IMG/VR virus record: IMGVR_UViG_3300030101_002237
Coordinates: 1-32,094 of that record
Source of the DNA: a virus
DNA length: 32,094 nucleotides
Reading direction: 5' to 3' (one strand)
Shown: positions 1 through 8,506 of the stretch, one piece after another
Position numbering within the stretch: position 1 is the first letter of the stretch
Layout: each line of letters starts with the position of its first letter
Notes under the pieces: generated by a model
Told to the model about the DNA's origin: nothing
What the model saw: only the letters and a program-made list of their open reading frames with translations
Databases searched by the model: none
Made by a program: the position numbers and the translations under genes

Positions 1-1799
1 TTCTCATTTCCTTCGGTTATATTAAAAAGAGTATCTGCACCAACAGCTACATTAGAATCACCAGTAGTGATGCTTCGCATTACCGCAAATCCAATTCCAG
101 TATTACGTTCTGCCGCACCAACATTACCAGAACCCATTGCTTCTTGACCAAAAATCGTGTTATGATCTGCTCCTACATTACCTGACTGTTGCCAAGCAGT
201 ATGTCCAAATATTGTATTGCCTGTGTTGCCACCATCATTATTCGATAGTGAGATAACGGAGTTGCTGTCTAAAATAATTCTTTTTGTATTAGTACCAGCT
301 ACCTTTACATAAAAGTTATCTGCACCATGGTCATATCCTACTCTTCCTTGTTGGTTTCCACCATCATCTCCAAAGTGAATGATTCCGTGACTTGTATTTC
401 CACTTAAAATATTGATACCAGCTAAACCGCTATTCTCAATAGTTAACTGTGCTTCAGAAGTGGCAGTTATTGATCCAGCACTTGCTTGTAAAATGTGAAG
501 CTTCGTGTCTGGATTATCTTGATTTATACCAACATTTCCTCCAAATTTCAGAGTAAGTATTTTATCTGAACCAGCAAAGCTATTTCCTGTGGTTGCATCA
601 TCAACATAAAAGTCTACTCTGTCATTTGCCCCATCAGCGTACATTGCAAACTTTCCAGAATTGTTTATTAATTGCAATCCAGAATCTGCACTTCCAGAGT
701 CGTGGACAACTAAACCAGCAGGAACACCATCTAATGAACTATTTGTACCTTTAATTTCTAAGTTAGATATCGGAGAGCTACTTCCTATACCAACAGATGA
801 AGAAAAAGTAGCTGAACTATCATTAGAAAGAGTTAATATTGAATGTTGAGTACCATCACTTGCTTCTGTATGAAATTTTATATCACCACCGTGCCTTAAA
901 CTTCTTATGTTTAAGTCACCAGTGTTTAAATGGTCAAGGTATGAGTTACCGCCATCGTGATATATTTGTATATCTTCACTTGCACCAAGTTTTAAAACAC
1001 CACCAGAACCACTTGCATCTGATAAAGTTAAATGACCAGAAAAAGTAGCATCACCAGAAGGTACAATTACGAGTGCATCATTATAACCATTATTTTCCAA
1101 AACAGAAAACGTCAAAGACGCATCCATATTTGCACCAGTAGAAAAGTCTGCTTCTTTTTTAGCAGTTATCTTTGCACCACCTCTAATATTTGAACCATCT
1201 CCTAAATTAAGACGTAAGGCGGCTGTTTCATTTACAGATGAACTGCCACCAGTAACATTGTTAAGTGCTATATAAGCATCACCATCTACACTTTGTGAAA
1301 AAGTAGCCGATTGATCTGAACCTATGGTGAGTGCAACAGCGTTATTTACAAAAAAATCTAAACTGTCATCTGCATGGTCGTAATCTATTGCACCTATTTC
1401 TTCATTATCATTATCTCCAAACCACAGTCTGCTATTTTTAGTATTTAGAGCTTTTATTAGTATGCCTGTATCAGCATTTGTGCTTTCAAATAATGCTTTA
1501 ACATCACTTCCTGACGATTCACAATGAATAAGTCTTTCTGGACTTGACGTTCCTATGCCAACCCTTGAGTTAGTTGTATCTACAACAAATACATCACCCC
1601 CATCACCATTAGCTCTCACCAATAAGGCTTCTGTGCTAGTGACATCTATTACTTGTGTACCTTCTATTATCTCATCAAATGATAATGATCCACCACCATC
1701 TACCTGGAGATCACCATTGATGACCAAGTCTCCTGTGATCGTACCGCCAGAAGAAATTTGCGCTGATGTGTTGCTAATTAAATTTTTAAAAGATGCCAT
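1..1799 (-). CDS. Tail fibre protein, N-terminal part (cut by window end)
   Basis: Open from ATG at 1799 to the window edge, about 599 residues with no stop. The start has a good ribosome site (TAGGAG, 6 nt spacing). The product begins MASFKNLISNTSAQ and is rich in Ser, Gly, Asn and Asp. It contains several motifs of the type VGIGTSSPERLIH and VGINQDNPDTKLH, typical of phage and bacteroidete fibre/adhesin beta domains. The end turns into YadA-like left-handed beta-roll repeats (TGDSNVAVGADTLFNIT). The peptidase S74 C-terminus expected for such a fibre is missing here but is present at 30841-32094 on the same strand, so this is very probably the first part of one gene of about 1,020 codons. 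Role: receptor binding at the tail tip (inferred from the family). Confidence 0.85.
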   Translation of the reverse strand, partial: MASFKNLISNTSAQISSGGTITGDLVINGDLQVDGGGSLSFDEIIEGTQVIDVTSTEALLVRANGDGGDVFVVDTTNSRVGIGTSSPERLIHCESSGSDVKALFESTNADTGILIKALNTKNSRLWFGDNDNEEIGAIDYDHADDSLDFFVNNAVALTIGSDQSATFSQSVDGDAYIALNNVTGGSSSVNETAALRLNLGDGSNIRGGAKITAKKEADFSTGANMDASLTFSVLENNGYNDALVIVPSGDATFSGHLTLSDASGSGGVLKLGASEDIQIYHDGGNSYLDHLNTGDLNIRSLRHGGDIKFHTEASDGTQHSILTLSNDSSATFSSSVGIGSSSPISNLEIKGTNSSLDGVPAGLVVHDSGSADSGLQLINNSGKFAMYADGANDRVDFYVDDATTGNSFAGSDKILTLKFGGNVGINQDNPDTKLHILQASAGSITATSEAQLTIENSGLAGINILSGNTSHGIIHFGDDGGNQQGRVGYDHGADNFYVKVAGTNTKRIILDSNSVISLSNNDGGNTGNTIFGHTAWQQSGNVGADHNTIFGQEAMGSGNVGAAERNTGIGFAVMRSITTGDSNVAVGADTLFNITEGNE

Positions 1800-1808
1800 G
1801 CTACGCTC

Positions 1809-2141
1809 CTATGCTAGTACGATGCGCACAGTTGATGTCGCACCTTTGCCGAGTAAGTGTAAAAAAACCGCTGAACCAATACCATGAGGTACATTAAGTT
1901 CGTATATGGTGTCTCCGCCCGCTAAATACAGGCTATTTGACGCGTTTATCATATCACTGGCACTACTACTGAATCCATAATAAATATCGCTACTAGGCTG
2001 TAATATGACGCTGTGTACCGAGCTTACATCTAGATTATATTCTGAGCCTGTGGCAACACTTTGCGCGGATTGTACTGAATGATTTGCAGAACTGCTGATA
2101 TTCAGTGATTCAACCACTGAATGTTTGGATAGATCAGCCAT
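1809..2141 (-). CDS. Small probable virion protein
   Basis: 110 residues with a strong ribosome site (AAGGAG, 7 nt before ATG). The protein is Ser/Val/Ala rich with no long hydrophobic segment and looks all-beta (alternating hydrophobic residues in SEYNLDVSSVHSVILQ and STVRIVLA). It sits between the capsid genes and the tail fibre and ends 9 bp before the fibre start, so it is co-transcribed with both. A decoration, head-fibre or fibre-attachment role is possible from position alone. I do not recognise the family. Confidence 0.75.
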   Translation of the reverse strand: MADLSKHSVVESLNISSSANHSVQSAQSVATGSEYNLDVSSVHSVILQPSSDIYYGFSSSASDMINASNSLYLAGGDTIYELNVPHGIGSAVFLHLLGKGATSTVRIVLA

Positions 2142-2198
2142 CTTGTTTCTCCTTTCTGAATGCCTTACCGAGCGTGACTTGTCTCATGGGCATTTCGG

Positions 2199-2384
2199 TT
2201 ATTCTATGATGTTTTGTTCTCTTAAACTTGCATCACTTATTGTTTTCATATGAATAATTGGACTTGCTATCAACTTGCGAACTTTTATAGAACTGCATTT
2301 TGGGCAAGTAATTTTATCATCCTTGGACCATAATTGTTCCCACTTATAGTTGCAACGATGACAAAGAAAATCGTTTGTTTTCAT
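2199..2384 (-). CDS. Small zinc-ribbon protein (FmdB-like)
   Basis: 61 residues. The first half carries CHRC at residues 8-11 and CPKC near residues 27-30, a four-cysteine zinc ribbon (C-x2-C ... C-x2-C) as in FmdB-type regulatory or structural ribbons. The ATG overlaps the stop of the preceding gene (ATGA), so translation is coupled. The second half is short and has no recognisable domain. Function in phages is unknown. It lies in the late structural operon just after the capsid gene. Confidence 0.75.
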   Translation of the reverse strand: MKTNDFLCHRCNYKWEQLWSKDDKITCPKCSSIKVRKLIASPIIHMKTISDASLREQNIIE

Positions 2385-2542
2385 TTTTTCTTTTTCAAAC
2401 TTATCTTTCTCTTTGGCTTTTTTACTTCACCTTTTTCATTGCAAGGTTCACAGCCATCTTTGATGTATGCATCAATCTGTTCTTTACTAATTGAATCTAG
2501 CTTACCAAAAACTGATCCATCTTTTCTTTTAAAATATTTCAT
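2381..2542 (-). CDS. Small basic hypothetical protein after the capsid gene
   Basis: 53 codons from ATG 2542 to TGA 2381. It starts MKYFKRKDGSVFGKLDSIS, has a CEPC pair near residue 31 and ends in a Lys-rich tail (SLKKKK). The ribosome site is textbook (AAGGAG, 5 nt before ATG). The stop overlaps the start of the zinc-ribbon gene (ATGA). The gene lies directly behind the hairpin at 2559-2582, so its expression probably depends on read-through from the capsid gene. Function unknown. Short proteins of this kind often follow the capsid gene in marine phages. Confidence 0.7.
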   Translation of the reverse strand: MKYFKRKDGSVFGKLDSISKEQIDAYIKDGCEPCNEKGEVKKPKRKISLKKKK

Positions 2543-2558
2543 TTTATCTCCTTAAAAC

Positions 2559-2582
2559 TGGGTGGGCCATAAGACCCACCCA
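2559..2582 (-). terminator. Hairpin terminator/attenuator behind the major capsid gene
   Basis: TGGGTGGG and CCCACCCA form a perfect 8-bp stem with an 8-nt loop, starting 11 bp past the capsid stop codon. On the minus strand the stem is followed by AGTTTTAAGG, only four U residues, so it is probably a partial terminator. This would give high capsid expression with reduced read-through into the downstream small genes and fibre. Confidence 0.6.
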
Positions 2583-2593
2583 ATTATTATTCC

Positions 2594-3463
2594 TTACGGA
2601 TTGTTGAAGTTTACAACTCCAAGTGACGTGCTAGAAGCACCATGTGACAACGATGCGCCAAACAAAATGTCGGCAACCACGCTGGTCGCCAGGTGGTCAA
2701 TGTCGTAGGCCGACTGCACCCTTGGTGCAATCTGCATAGCCATGTACACTGCTTCTTTTTTGAATATGGACGCTGTTTCATCTCCACTTCCACCATCATC
2801 ATCCCAATCTGTACTAATGAAAGTTGGCATTCCATAAATCATGCCTACGCCACCAGATACGTTAGGATTCTGCTCATCACCTCTACGAGATGAATCGAAG
2901 AAGTCTTGAAGACCTAACAATCCCATATATGCAGCAGGAGAAGCATACAAGTATGTTTCACCATCAGCATAATCAAAACCTGCGTCAAGCAGTTTTTGTA
3001 AACCACTACGTAACAACGCAGAGGTTATGGTATTATCACTTGATAAACTTACATCATTACCAGTTGCAGACTGAAGTACGTCTACTGCCAAGTAGTTTTC
3101 AACCTTCTTAGCTAATGCATAACCCATAGATTGCGCATATGCTCCAAAGAGGTTTGCTGACTCCTGGACTCTGACAATATCTTCTATTCTCTTCGCTTCA
3201 TAATGATGTTGATCAACAGTAATGGTGACCTCACCATCAGTGTTGTTTTGATACGTTACCGCACTTCCTGCGGATTTTGCAGCAGCAGTTTCCTCTGTTA
3301 CCTTTGGTATATGAAGCACATCTCCAGAAGGTAGCTCAGAAGAAAAATCCATCACTTGATTACGCAACTCAAACTTACGTTCTGCATAATCCAGAATAGC
3401 GTCACGCCATAGCTCTGGGATGAATACTGCCGCGGTAGTGGTTGTTACATTACCATCAGCCAT
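2594..3463 (-). CDS. Major capsid protein
   Basis: 289 residues, start supported by AAGGA 7 nt upstream. The N-terminal part (VFIPELWRDAILDYAERKF) and the following GDVLHIPKV segment resemble HK97-fold coat proteins of uncultured marine phages. A central part (YLYASPAAYMGLLGLQDFF ... YGMPTFISTDWDD) and a late part (KKEAVYMAMQIAPRVQSAYD) also match the usual coat pattern. Context is decisive: it follows a coiled-coil scaffold and precedes a terminator hairpin. It forms the icosahedral shell. The family call is from pattern recognition and position, not a search. Confidence 0.88.
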   Translation of the reverse strand: MADGNVTTTTAAVFIPELWRDAILDYAERKFELRNQVMDFSSELPSGDVLHIPKVTEETAAAKSAGSAVTYQNNTDGEVTITVDQHHYEAKRIEDIVRVQESANLFGAYAQSMGYALAKKVENYLAVDVLQSATGNDVSLSSDNTITSALLRSGLQKLLDAGFDYADGETYLYASPAAYMGLLGLQDFFDSSRRGDEQNPNVSGGVGMIYGMPTFISTDWDDDGGSGDETASIFKKEAVYMAMQIAPRVQSAYDIDHLATSVVADILFGASLSHGASSTSLGVVNFNNP

Positions 3464-3477
3464 TTTTTATTCCTTTT

Positions 3478-4026
3478 TTAAGTTCCTTTGCGTTTATAGG
3501 ATTCCAGTATGTTGCTCCAATTCATGCGCCTGTCTTCGTCTTTTATCTTTCTTAACTCTACATTACCATCATTTACTGGCGCAGATGGTGCGCTGGAAAC
3601 CGCAACGCGTTGTGTTCTAAGTTTCTTTACTACAGCACGCAATGCTTCTATGGGTAACTCCCCAAATGTTGCGTGTTCGTCCTCTGGTATCTCATTTAGA
3701 AGTTCAGCGCGAAGCGATGCTTCTTGCTTGGTAGCTCTTTCAACAATGGGTTCGAGTTCTGCGAGCTTGGATGCACGCTCCTCGGCAAGATTCTTCCATT
3801 GTTCCTGCTCTTCCATTTGAGATATTCGAGTATCCTCGATTTCTTTGCGGAGCTTAGAGAGTTCTGTTTCCGCTGCTTGTGCGCGTCCACGATACTTTTT
3901 TGACTCTGCAATCAGATTACCAACTTCGAGTTGCTGTTGGTCCTGTTCTTGGGTTTGTTCTGGTCCTACAGGATCAACTGTAGGTTCAGGCACTGACTGT
4001 GCAACTTGTGTTTGTTCTTCGGACAT
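3478..4026 (-). CDS. Capsid scaffolding protein
   Basis: 182 residues, acidic and Glu/Gln rich. Residues about 35-115 form a long predicted coiled coil (heptads in AAETELSKLRKEIEDTRIS and LAEERASKLAELEPIVERA). The C-terminus is basic (YKRKGT), as in scaffolds whose basic end contacts coat protein. It sits immediately upstream of the capsid gene (14 bp gap) with its own AGGAG site. Known role of such proteins: template procapsid assembly, then leave or are cleaved. No protease domain or separate protease gene is seen. Confidence 0.82.
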   Translation of the reverse strand: MSEEQTQVAQSVPEPTVDPVGPEQTQEQDQQQLEVGNLIAESKKYRGRAQAAETELSKLRKEIEDTRISQMEEQEQWKNLAEERASKLAELEPIVERATKQEASLRAELLNEIPEDEHATFGELPIEALRAVVKKLRTQRVAVSSAPSAPVNDGNVELRKIKDEDRRMNWSNILESYKRKGT

Positions 4027-4036
4027 ACTGTCACTC

Positions 4037-4501
4037 CTATATGTTTACTTTAACGTGTGTCTTGCTCATACGTGATAGGTTCTTGCCAATTATATTGGCG
4101 AAGTCTTTGACGATACCTTCTTCTACTTTATCGCCTAATTCTTGATTTTCAGCAATGGAACGCTTTGGTAATCCTGTTTCTGGAACACCTGTATTATGCT
4201 GCATCATTTTCGTTCCTTGCTTATTCTTTTTAATACCATATAAAAACTGTATTTCTTGGTTCTTTTTTACTTTTGTGCGTTGCACACCAAACGCATTTAA
4301 CATTTTACCAGTTAGTTTTAAATTAACGCTATCTCTACTAACGCCTTTGCGCTTTGCATATTTAGGTGAATATTTCTCAAATGGTTTGTTGGAAAAATCT
4401 TTTCCACTAGCAATTTGTTGTTTAGTACGCCTAACCGTATTCTCTGCCATCTTTTTTACGTCAGGCTCTCTAAACTTTAATATGTCTTGTAGCTTAAACA
4501 T
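4037..4501 (-). CDS. Virion morphogenesis protein (Mu gpG / tail-completion-like)
   Basis: 154 residues from ATG 4501, which has GGAG 8 nt upstream. An earlier in-frame ATG at 4555 lies inside the upstream gene and has no good site. Features typical of phage virion morphogenesis proteins are present: FEKYSPKYAKRKG, LKLTGKMLNAF (the 'LxxTGxLLxS' element), YGIKKNKQGTKMMQHNTG in place of the usual YAxxHQxG, and LPKRSIAEN like 'PxRPFLG'. Such proteins act in head completion or head-tail joining. The call rests on motif spacing and position between minor head and scaffold genes. Confidence 0.65.
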   Translation of the reverse strand: MFKLQDILKFREPDVKKMAENTVRRTKQQIASGKDFSNKPFEKYSPKYAKRKGVSRDSVNLKLTGKMLNAFGVQRTKVKKNQEIQFLYGIKKNKQGTKMMQHNTGVPETGLPKRSIAENQELGDKVEEGIVKDFANIIGKNLSRMSKTHVKVNI

Positions 4502-5165
4502 CAACAGGACTCCAGTAATGCCTGCATCGATGCCCACCACCATGTTCAAATCCATCTGATTTTACTTGTCTTATCTCATTAATAGTAAGTGGATCACTAG
4601 ATAAGTATGTTCTGCATACAGGACGATTTTTTTCGTCATCTGGTCCAATGTATCTATATAGCGTATCTTCTGGTAAATCCATAGCCATCGCTCCAATCAC
4701 TGCACGTCTATAATCACCCAGCATTGTGTAGATTATATTTTCTACTCGTGGCGTGTTTGTGCGAACCGCGTTACGCATAATATTTTTTAATTCAACACCT
4801 TTGAGTCCACTGTTTACGCCAGCTATCATTGCATTCTGCATCGCATTACTCACTTGCCTGGTGACACCTTCAATACCTTGGCGTTGGAGAGTCTGGAGAG
4901 CCACGAGTTGTACCTCGCTTGTACGCCCAAAACTCGGCAAATCAACAAGAATATCCTCCGTAGTAGCCATGAAGGAGTTGATTGCGGTAGAGAAGCGTAG
5001 CTCCTCAACAAAATAGGTCGCAAAGTCAATTGCAGCGATAACTCCCAGTATTTCAGTTGTAGATAAACCTTCTTCTTCAAGTTGTTCAACATCCTGTTGA
5101 AATCCATTGATGGCATCTTCAATACTATTTTCATACGAATTAACTGTCTGGTCTATTGTTGGCAT
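4494..5165 (-). CDS. Minor head protein (Mu gpF / SPP1 gp7-like)
   Basis: 223 residues. The C-terminal part has the signature of the phage head morphogenesis domain: YRYIGPDDEKNRPVCRTYL followed about 25 residues later by HGGGHRCRHYWSPV, with Cys and His placed to bind a metal. The middle part (NAMIAGVNSGLKGVELKNIM) also fits. It overlaps the portal gene's end by 26 bp, the usual portal-minor head order. No clear ribosome site precedes ATG 5165, so translation may be coupled to the portal. Role: internal or portal-associated protein in procapsid assembly and DNA ejection. Confidence 0.78.
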   Translation of the reverse strand: MPTIDQTVNSYENSIEDAINGFQQDVEQLEEEGLSTTEILGVIAAIDFATYFVEELRFSTAINSFMATTEDILVDLPSFGRTSEVQLVALQTLQRQGIEGVTRQVSNAMQNAMIAGVNSGLKGVELKNIMRNAVRTNTPRVENIIYTMLGDYRRAVIGAMAMDLPEDTLYRYIGPDDEKNRPVCRTYLSSDPLTINEIRQVKSDGFEHGGGHRCRHYWSPVDV

Positions 5166-6501
5166 TTAGAATATTTAATAATCTGTTCTGTGGTGCAGGT
5201 TCTTCAACTTCAGCCTGTTGTGCTTCAAACCTAGCTCTATCATCTGGACTTGCGTCAGGATTGTGGTAATCAAACCAATCCATCGGTGTACTAAGCTGCC
5301 TGTCAAATCTCCAACTCCACAGCATAATTTCCGCTTCTGGAGTCAATGCATAGTTCGGCTCTAGGAAGTCAACGCTGTATTCGTCACCTACGTTAACATT
5401 TGCTTCTATTTCAATAATTCTTTTGTCTACTTGATACCTGCGCTGTTCCCAAGGCCGCCATGTGTCTTCAGTCATTGCACTGCGCTCGTCCATGTTTTCC
5501 ATTTCTAGTATGGATAAACTTGCTGCGCTTGGTGCGTTGCCTGAGTCATCTCTAGCGTATTTGGCGCGGATATGGTTGTTGTTCAATGTGGTTTCTACTA
5601 AGAATCTAGTCGAATCCACTATGTCGTTGAGATTCCCGCCACTTGAGGTAACACCAAAGTTTGCCTGTTCTGGCAGGTATAATATCTTATCTGTGCCAAT
5701 CGATATGCGTGATGGGTCATCAACACCGCTAATAAACTTAATTCCGAGACAGCCATAGCGTATCGCAAGATTTAGCTCCAACAATGCAACATTCACTGCA
5801 AGATCGGTTTGAGCCACGTCCATTGCGTTGCCTACGTGGTAGTCTCGGATTGGTGGATAGCGATGACAAAAGGTTACTGGCAACATGCCATATGGATTGA
5901 TGTCGTTTTCGTTGACACTCATCACTTTACCTTCTTCATCAACAAGGAAATGTCTTCCTGGTACACCGTAGCGTTCCTCAGTCCAAACCGCGTGCATCAC
6001 ATTAGATGATCTTGCATTGCCTTGGTTTTCAATTGGATACATAACTCCAATCGGTTTCTCTCTTGAGTCACCTGCCAAGAATAGCGGTGTGAAATGAGAA
6101 AGGATTTCATACTCAATCTTTTGCTCTACCTCATTCCACTTACTCCTAAATGCCATTGTACCAAGCAGAAATGTCAAACGCTCTAGTATCCTGCGCTGCG
6201 CATTCAGTCCATGTTTGTCTATAATAGACAAGTAGGATTCGCTAGTACGCATGCGCGGTGGGCGTTTGTATGTCATCGAACGTAGACTGCAAACACGTCT
6301 GGTGAGATTATTTTGCGGGATGACTGTCTGGCGCAATGTTTCTGGGCCAAAGTAATCGCTCACATAGTGTTCTAGATTGATGCCTTCATAGAAGTCCATC
6401 AAATAGTCACGTTCGCGAGTACGCTCATCCTCGATATATTTTAACTGTTCTTGTAATGCGCTAACTATCGCGCCTTCGGATTGATCTTGAATTGTAAGCA
6501 T
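5140..6501 (-). CDS. Portal protein
   Basis: About 453 residues from ATG 6501. This start has AAGGT 5 nt upstream and lies 7 bp after the TerL stop; an in-frame codon at 6528 would overlap TerL and is less likely. The N-terminal YIEDERTRERDYLMDFYEG and the TRRVCSLRSMTYKRPPRM segment resemble portal proteins of the SPP1-like/HK97-like class. Position directly after TerL and before a gp7-like minor head protein is diagnostic. It forms the dodecameric ring through which DNA is packaged and ejected. Confidence 0.87.
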   Translation of the reverse strand: MLTIQDQSEGAIVSALQEQLKYIEDERTRERDYLMDFYEGINLEHYVSDYFGPETLRQTVIPQNNLTRRVCSLRSMTYKRPPRMRTSESYLSIIDKHGLNAQRRILERLTFLLGTMAFRSKWNEVEQKIEYEILSHFTPLFLAGDSREKPIGVMYPIENQGNARSSNVMHAVWTEERYGVPGRHFLVDEEGKVMSVNENDINPYGMLPVTFCHRYPPIRDYHVGNAMDVAQTDLAVNVALLELNLAIRYGCLGIKFISGVDDPSRISIGTDKILYLPEQANFGVTSSGGNLNDIVDSTRFLVETTLNNNHIRAKYARDDSGNAPSAASLSILEMENMDERSAMTEDTWRPWEQRRYQVDKRIIEIEANVNVGDEYSVDFLEPNYALTPEAEIMLWSWRFDRQLSTPMDWFDYHNPDASPDDRARFEAQQAEVEEPAPQNRLLNILNANNRPDS

Positions 6502-6508
6502 ATCTACC

Positions 6509-7816
6509 TTAAAAGAAATCGATGACACCAGCGTGTCGGTTTTTCATTGGAAATAAGTTTGTCAACAGAAAACGTAATGCATCACATGCATGATCAAACT
6601 TACCATCTTTTTTTGGTTCGTGACGTAAGGTTTGATCTTCGCGATGTTCTGGATAGTGATAATTTTCGTACGCTTCGATGCTTTTTTCGCATTTTGGGTG
6701 AATAAATAAGTGTGGATCGCCATTTGCATCCTCAAACCATCTGCGTACGTGAGATACGCCAGATACTACGTTTCTGGTCACTGCATCGCGTTTTATATTT
6801 ACGCGAAGTCCTTGATTGGCAAATACCTGTATATCACTAATTCCTGACTGTAAATTTGTACCACTTCCCGCAGGATCGCCCCAAATACCAGTATATTCGT
6901 AGCCAAGCGACTTTAATTTGTTCGCAAACTCTTCTGTGCGCGTGTTTTGCAGGTTTACCTCGTCAATTTGATGCACATCAGCAAAATTCTTCTCTTTATT
7001 GTGTAACTGGACAATATTTGCGTGACTGTGGCGATAACCAAAGTCTAAACCAACATATACTGGTTTAGATGGGTCGTATTGTACGTCTTCTCGGACCTGC
7101 GTGGTTCGATCTAAAGGAAACACCTTACCCGCATAGCTCTGGAACTCGCAGAGAATCTCCTGGAGATAGGTTTCCTTGGTCAGTGTGCGCTTTAATTCTT
7201 CGTGATCATCCTTGAAGTATGGTGACAAGGTACTGGGAAAACGCCAAGATTCCCAATCTGGGTGTTCTTCGCTTTTTCCAAACTCGTATAGCTTGTGTAA
7301 ATAGTTGAATCCGCGTGGAGTGGAGCAGAATAACGCCCATCCTTGTCTGTCGGATAGCGTTGGGCGCAGGTACATCTCAAATGTGTTTCTAGGTATCAAA
7401 GCCATTTCATCGCATACCAAGTAGTCAATTCCTTCTCCAATCAATGAATCTGATGCGTCCGCTGATTTTACAACTAGCTCGCTTTGTAAGCCTGCGAGTT
7501 TCATGTAGTACAGGTCACCAGATATTTCTTTTTTACTTTCAAGTGGCAGTTTAAGCTCTGTCATCACTACGCGTTTTACCTCACGCGCTATCTTATTAGC
7601 AAGTGAGTAGTTTGGCCCTACGATCCAGCCACGCGTTCTGGGCGTAAGCAACCAGGGCAGGATTTCGTGCGCTGCCATAAAGGATTTGCCACTGCGTCTA
7701 CCCATGAGACAGACACGCCAACGCTTATTACTATTATGAACTTGCAGTTGTTGTGGAGTCGGGTGATACCCCAAAAGACTCCAGAGCTTTTGCTTGTTCA
7801 GTATTTGCTTTATCAA
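6509..7816 (-). CDS. terL: Terminase large subunit
   Basis: ATP-driven packaging motor plus headful or site nuclease. From the start used here, Walker A is GRRSGKS (about residues 39-45), Walker B is YLVCDE (about 132-137) and the coupling motif is FCSTPRG. The C-terminal RNase H-like nuclease shows YVGLDFGYRHSHA, IWGDPAGSGTN and KFDHACDALRF, each with the conserved acidic residue. Start choice: TTG 7816 has GAGGA 8 nt upstream. An upstream TTG at 7831 has no ribosome site. Either way the gene overlaps TerS by more than 80 bp, which is unusually long. Length (about 435 residues) is normal. Confidence 0.95.
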   Translation of the reverse strand: MIKQILNKQKLWSLLGYHPTPQQLQVHNSNKRWRVCLMGRRSGKSFMAAHEILPWLLTPRTRGWIVGPNYSLANKIAREVKRVVMTELKLPLESKKEISGDLYYMKLAGLQSELVVKSADASDSLIGEGIDYLVCDEMALIPRNTFEMYLRPTLSDRQGWALFCSTPRGFNYLHKLYEFGKSEEHPDWESWRFPSTLSPYFKDDHEELKRTLTKETYLQEILCEFQSYAGKVFPLDRTTQVREDVQYDPSKPVYVGLDFGYRHSHANIVQLHNKEKNFADVHQIDEVNLQNTRTEEFANKLKSLGYEYTGIWGDPAGSGTNLQSGISDIQVFANQGLRVNIKRDAVTRNVVSGVSHVRRWFEDANGDPHLFIHPKCEKSIEAYENYHYPEHREDQTLRHEPKKDGKFDHACDALRFLLTNLFPMKNRHAGVIDFF

Positions 7817-8132
7817 TTGGATTATCCTCAAACCCGCACTGCTGTAACACAGTTTGCAGGTTACCAGTCATGTCAACAGCGGTCTTATCACTCATACCAA
7901 GGTAGTTTTTAGCCATAAATATCTGCATTGCGATTGCGTTGTTTTCGATTGCGCTTACCCACATGGCGCGTCTGAGTTTAAACTTCATCTCTTCGCGACC
8001 TGCTTCGTACTGTGGTTTAAAGTTTTGGCGTATATATGCTTCAGAAACTTCAAAGTATTTGCCGATTTCGGCAAAATCACATCCAAATGATGCAAGCATT
8101 CTTACTTTATCTTTATCTACTTTACTTTTCAT
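7734..8132 (-). CDS. terS: Terminase small subunit
   Basis: 132 residues from ATG 8132 (AGG 9 nt upstream). An alternative ATG at 8156 adds eight residues and has a weaker site. The N-terminal helix-turn-helix reads MLASFGCDFAEIGKYFEVSE. Next comes the element typical of many small terminases, LRRAMWVSAIENNAIAMQIF then MAKNYLGMSDK. It would recognise packaging-site DNA and regulate TerL. Gene order (just upstream of TerL) agrees. The 3' end overlaps TerL in another frame. Confidence 0.88.
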   Translation of the reverse strand: MKSKVDKDKVRMLASFGCDFAEIGKYFEVSEAYIRQNFKPQYEAGREEMKFKLRRAMWVSAIENNAIAMQIFMAKNYLGMSDKTAVDMTGNLQTVLQQCGFEDNPIDKANTEQAKALESFGVSPDSTTTASS

Positions 8133-8454
8133 CAATATTAGCCTGTTCGATGACATTCTTTATTTTTATTAGTGTTCTGCGCCAGTATTCTTTTACACTG
8201 GACTCAGTTATTTCCATTTCCTTTGCTATGCTAACAAAGGTGTGGCCGAGTGTGCGCTGTTTGAACACGCGGAGTTCCTGTGGAGACATAAGATCATAGA
8301 ACTTATGTGCGCTAATTTGCAGGTTGCGCAGGTGTGGTTCAATCAGTCCGCTTCGGAATACTAGCATGTGGAGGTGGTAGCGGTCTGCGCGGTCGATGGC
8401 GTGCAGCCATTTGTCTGTATTTTCATCAGTTAGATTCGACCAAACCTCTTCCAT
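8122..8454 (-). CDS. Sigma-region-4/LuxR-like HTH protein, putative late regulator
   Basis: 110 residues. The C-terminal half (LMSPQELRVFKQRTLGHTF, then IAKEMEITESSVKEYWRR) has the shape of sigma70 region 4 or LuxR-type helix-turn-helix domains. The N-terminal half shows no known domain. It is the first gene of the minus-strand late block, directly upstream of TerS, where late regulators of the ArpU/RinA kind often sit. An alternative is that it forms part of the packaging recognition complex. The ATG has no visible ribosome site, and the mRNA may be leaderless. Confidence 0.75.
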   Translation of the reverse strand: MEEVWSNLTDENTDKWLHAIDRADRYHLHMLVFRSGLIEPHLRNLQISAHKFYDLMSPQELRVFKQRTLGHTFVSIAKEMEITESSVKEYWRRTLIKIKNVIEQANIDEK

Positions 8455-8460
8455 TATCTG

Positions 8461-8497
8461 AATTTAAGCATAAGGTGTTGACAAAAACGAAAGTAAA
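8461..8497 (-). promoter_or_regulatory. Weak candidate promoter for the late block
   Basis: Minus-strand TTTACT (8497-8492) and TATGCT (8472-8467) lie 19 bp apart, just ahead of ATG 8454. The spacer contains TTGTCAACAC, the same 10-mer that forms half of the operator at 18749-18781. A start near 8460 would give an almost leaderless message. Spacing is not ideal, so this is tentative. Confidence 0.35.
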
Positions 8498-8506
8498 AAT
8501 TTTAAG
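8475..8506 (+). promoter_or_regulatory. Candidate early promoter with operator half-site
   Basis: GTGTTGACAA (8475-8484) contains a consensus -35 TTGACA (8478-8483). Seventeen bases later is TTTAAG, a 4/6 match to the -10 consensus. The 10-mer is identical to one arm of the repressor-gene operator. It points toward the plus-strand early genes about 320 bp away and overlaps the divergent late-promoter candidate. Confidence 0.45.

Noticed and set aside
2142-2198. Competing inverted repeats AATGCC/GGCATT and ACCGA/TCGGT as a terminator
   Set aside because: Arms are only 5-6 bp with long loops and no T run.
8400-8430. Minus-strand CTGATGA as a second hammerhead
   Set aside because: No stem II, no GAAA and no closing helix; it is coding sequence of the HTH gene.
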